NCBI RefSeq assembly: GCF_020524355.2
Contig: NZ_CP129019.1
Coordinates: forward strand, 1,240,001-1,304,000
Reading direction: 5' to 3'
Origin: Mesobacillus subterraneus
GTDB taxonomy: Bacteria > Bacillota > Bacilli > Bacillales > Cytobacillaceae
Length of the DNA stretch: 64,000 bases
Part shown: one piece after another, positions 63,832 through 64,000 of the stretch
How positions within the stretch are numbered: position 1 is the first letter of the stretch
Layout of the letters: every line of letters starts with the position of its first letter
The notes under the pieces: model-generated
The model's input: only the letters and a program-made list of their open reading frames with translations
Told to the model about the DNA's origin: nothing
Database searches by the model: none
Translations under genes and position numbers: made by a program

Positions 63832-64000
63832 GATGAATTCCTCCTAATTAGTACGACTAAAAATTACCTGATAAAGCGTCTATATTATATAAAATATAAC
63901 CAACAAGGGCAATCTTTTACAGGAGGGGCATAAAGAGTCGAAATATTCTATGTTCTAAGGCCTGTTTTGTAATGAGAGTAATAGGTTGAAATAAGCTTTA

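Overview
The window is a 64-kb piece of a spore-forming Bacillaceae chromosome. Gene content and order follow the Bacillus subtilis ypaA-ypbABDEFGH-gudB-ypdA-ansA-sleB-ypeB-cmk-ypfD-fni-der-gpsA-spoIVA-hbs-mtrAB-hepST-aro-qcr-ypj region closely. Extra cotJ genes and a characteristic interspersed repeat suggest a Mesobacillus/Cytobacillus-like genus; that placement is inference. No rRNA or tRNA gene was seen.

Layout. 1-6.9 kb: an FMN-riboswitch-controlled riboflavin transporter, ferredoxin, then ypbB-recQ-ypbD-ypbE and ypbF. 6.9-15.4 kb: the spore-coat operon cotJA-cotJB-cotJC on the minus strand, with cotJC cut in two by a 7,361-bp element. 15.5-23.9 kb: a CBS-domain protein, ypbG, a MerR/B12 regulator with CarH-type motifs, mecB, gudB, ypdA, a 53-bp tandem-repeat array and ansA. 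24-32 kb: prsW, sleB-ypeB, a PilZ protein, cmk-plsC-S1 protein and fni. 32-40 kb: ypzI, yphA, the YIEGIA pair, der-gpsA, yphF and spoIVA. 40-46.9 kb: hbs, folE-mtrB, hepS-menG-hepT, ndk, cheR. 47-56.4 kb: aroF-aroB-aroH-hisC-tyrA-aroE with no trp genes inside, then ypiA-ypiB. 56.4-57.7 kb: a 52-bp tandem-repeat array. 57.8-64 kb: ypiF-qcrABC-ypjA-ypjB, a zinc peptidase and a YitT-family gene.

The most exciting system is the element inside cotJC. It carries a large serine recombinase at one end, reading inward, and no phage structural genes. Its two ends share a degenerate 10-bp core, ATTT(A/G)TA(T/A)AT. Removing exactly the DNA between the cores joins codon 77 to codon 78 and restores a 189-residue CotJC with the family sequence across the junction. 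This is the architecture of sporulation-specific gene-intervening elements such as skin in sigK and SPbeta in spsM, here in a spore-coat manganese-catalase-like gene. A 48-codon gene near the other end, preceded by a CATACATT box that fits a sigma-E -10 element, is a candidate excision (directionality) factor. Cargo includes a second, resolvase-type recombinase with a res-like repeat cluster, a SEC-C protein, small zinc-finger and helix-turn-helix proteins, and a strong G-quadruplex motif.

Other points: three genes (recQ, ypjA and the YitT gene) each need a one-base correction to read through, so they are either pseudogenes or sequence errors. Two unrelated tandem arrays have periods of 52 and 53 bp, and each unit carries an inverted repeat. 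A roughly 60-280 bp interspersed repeat occurs at six or more intergenic sites.
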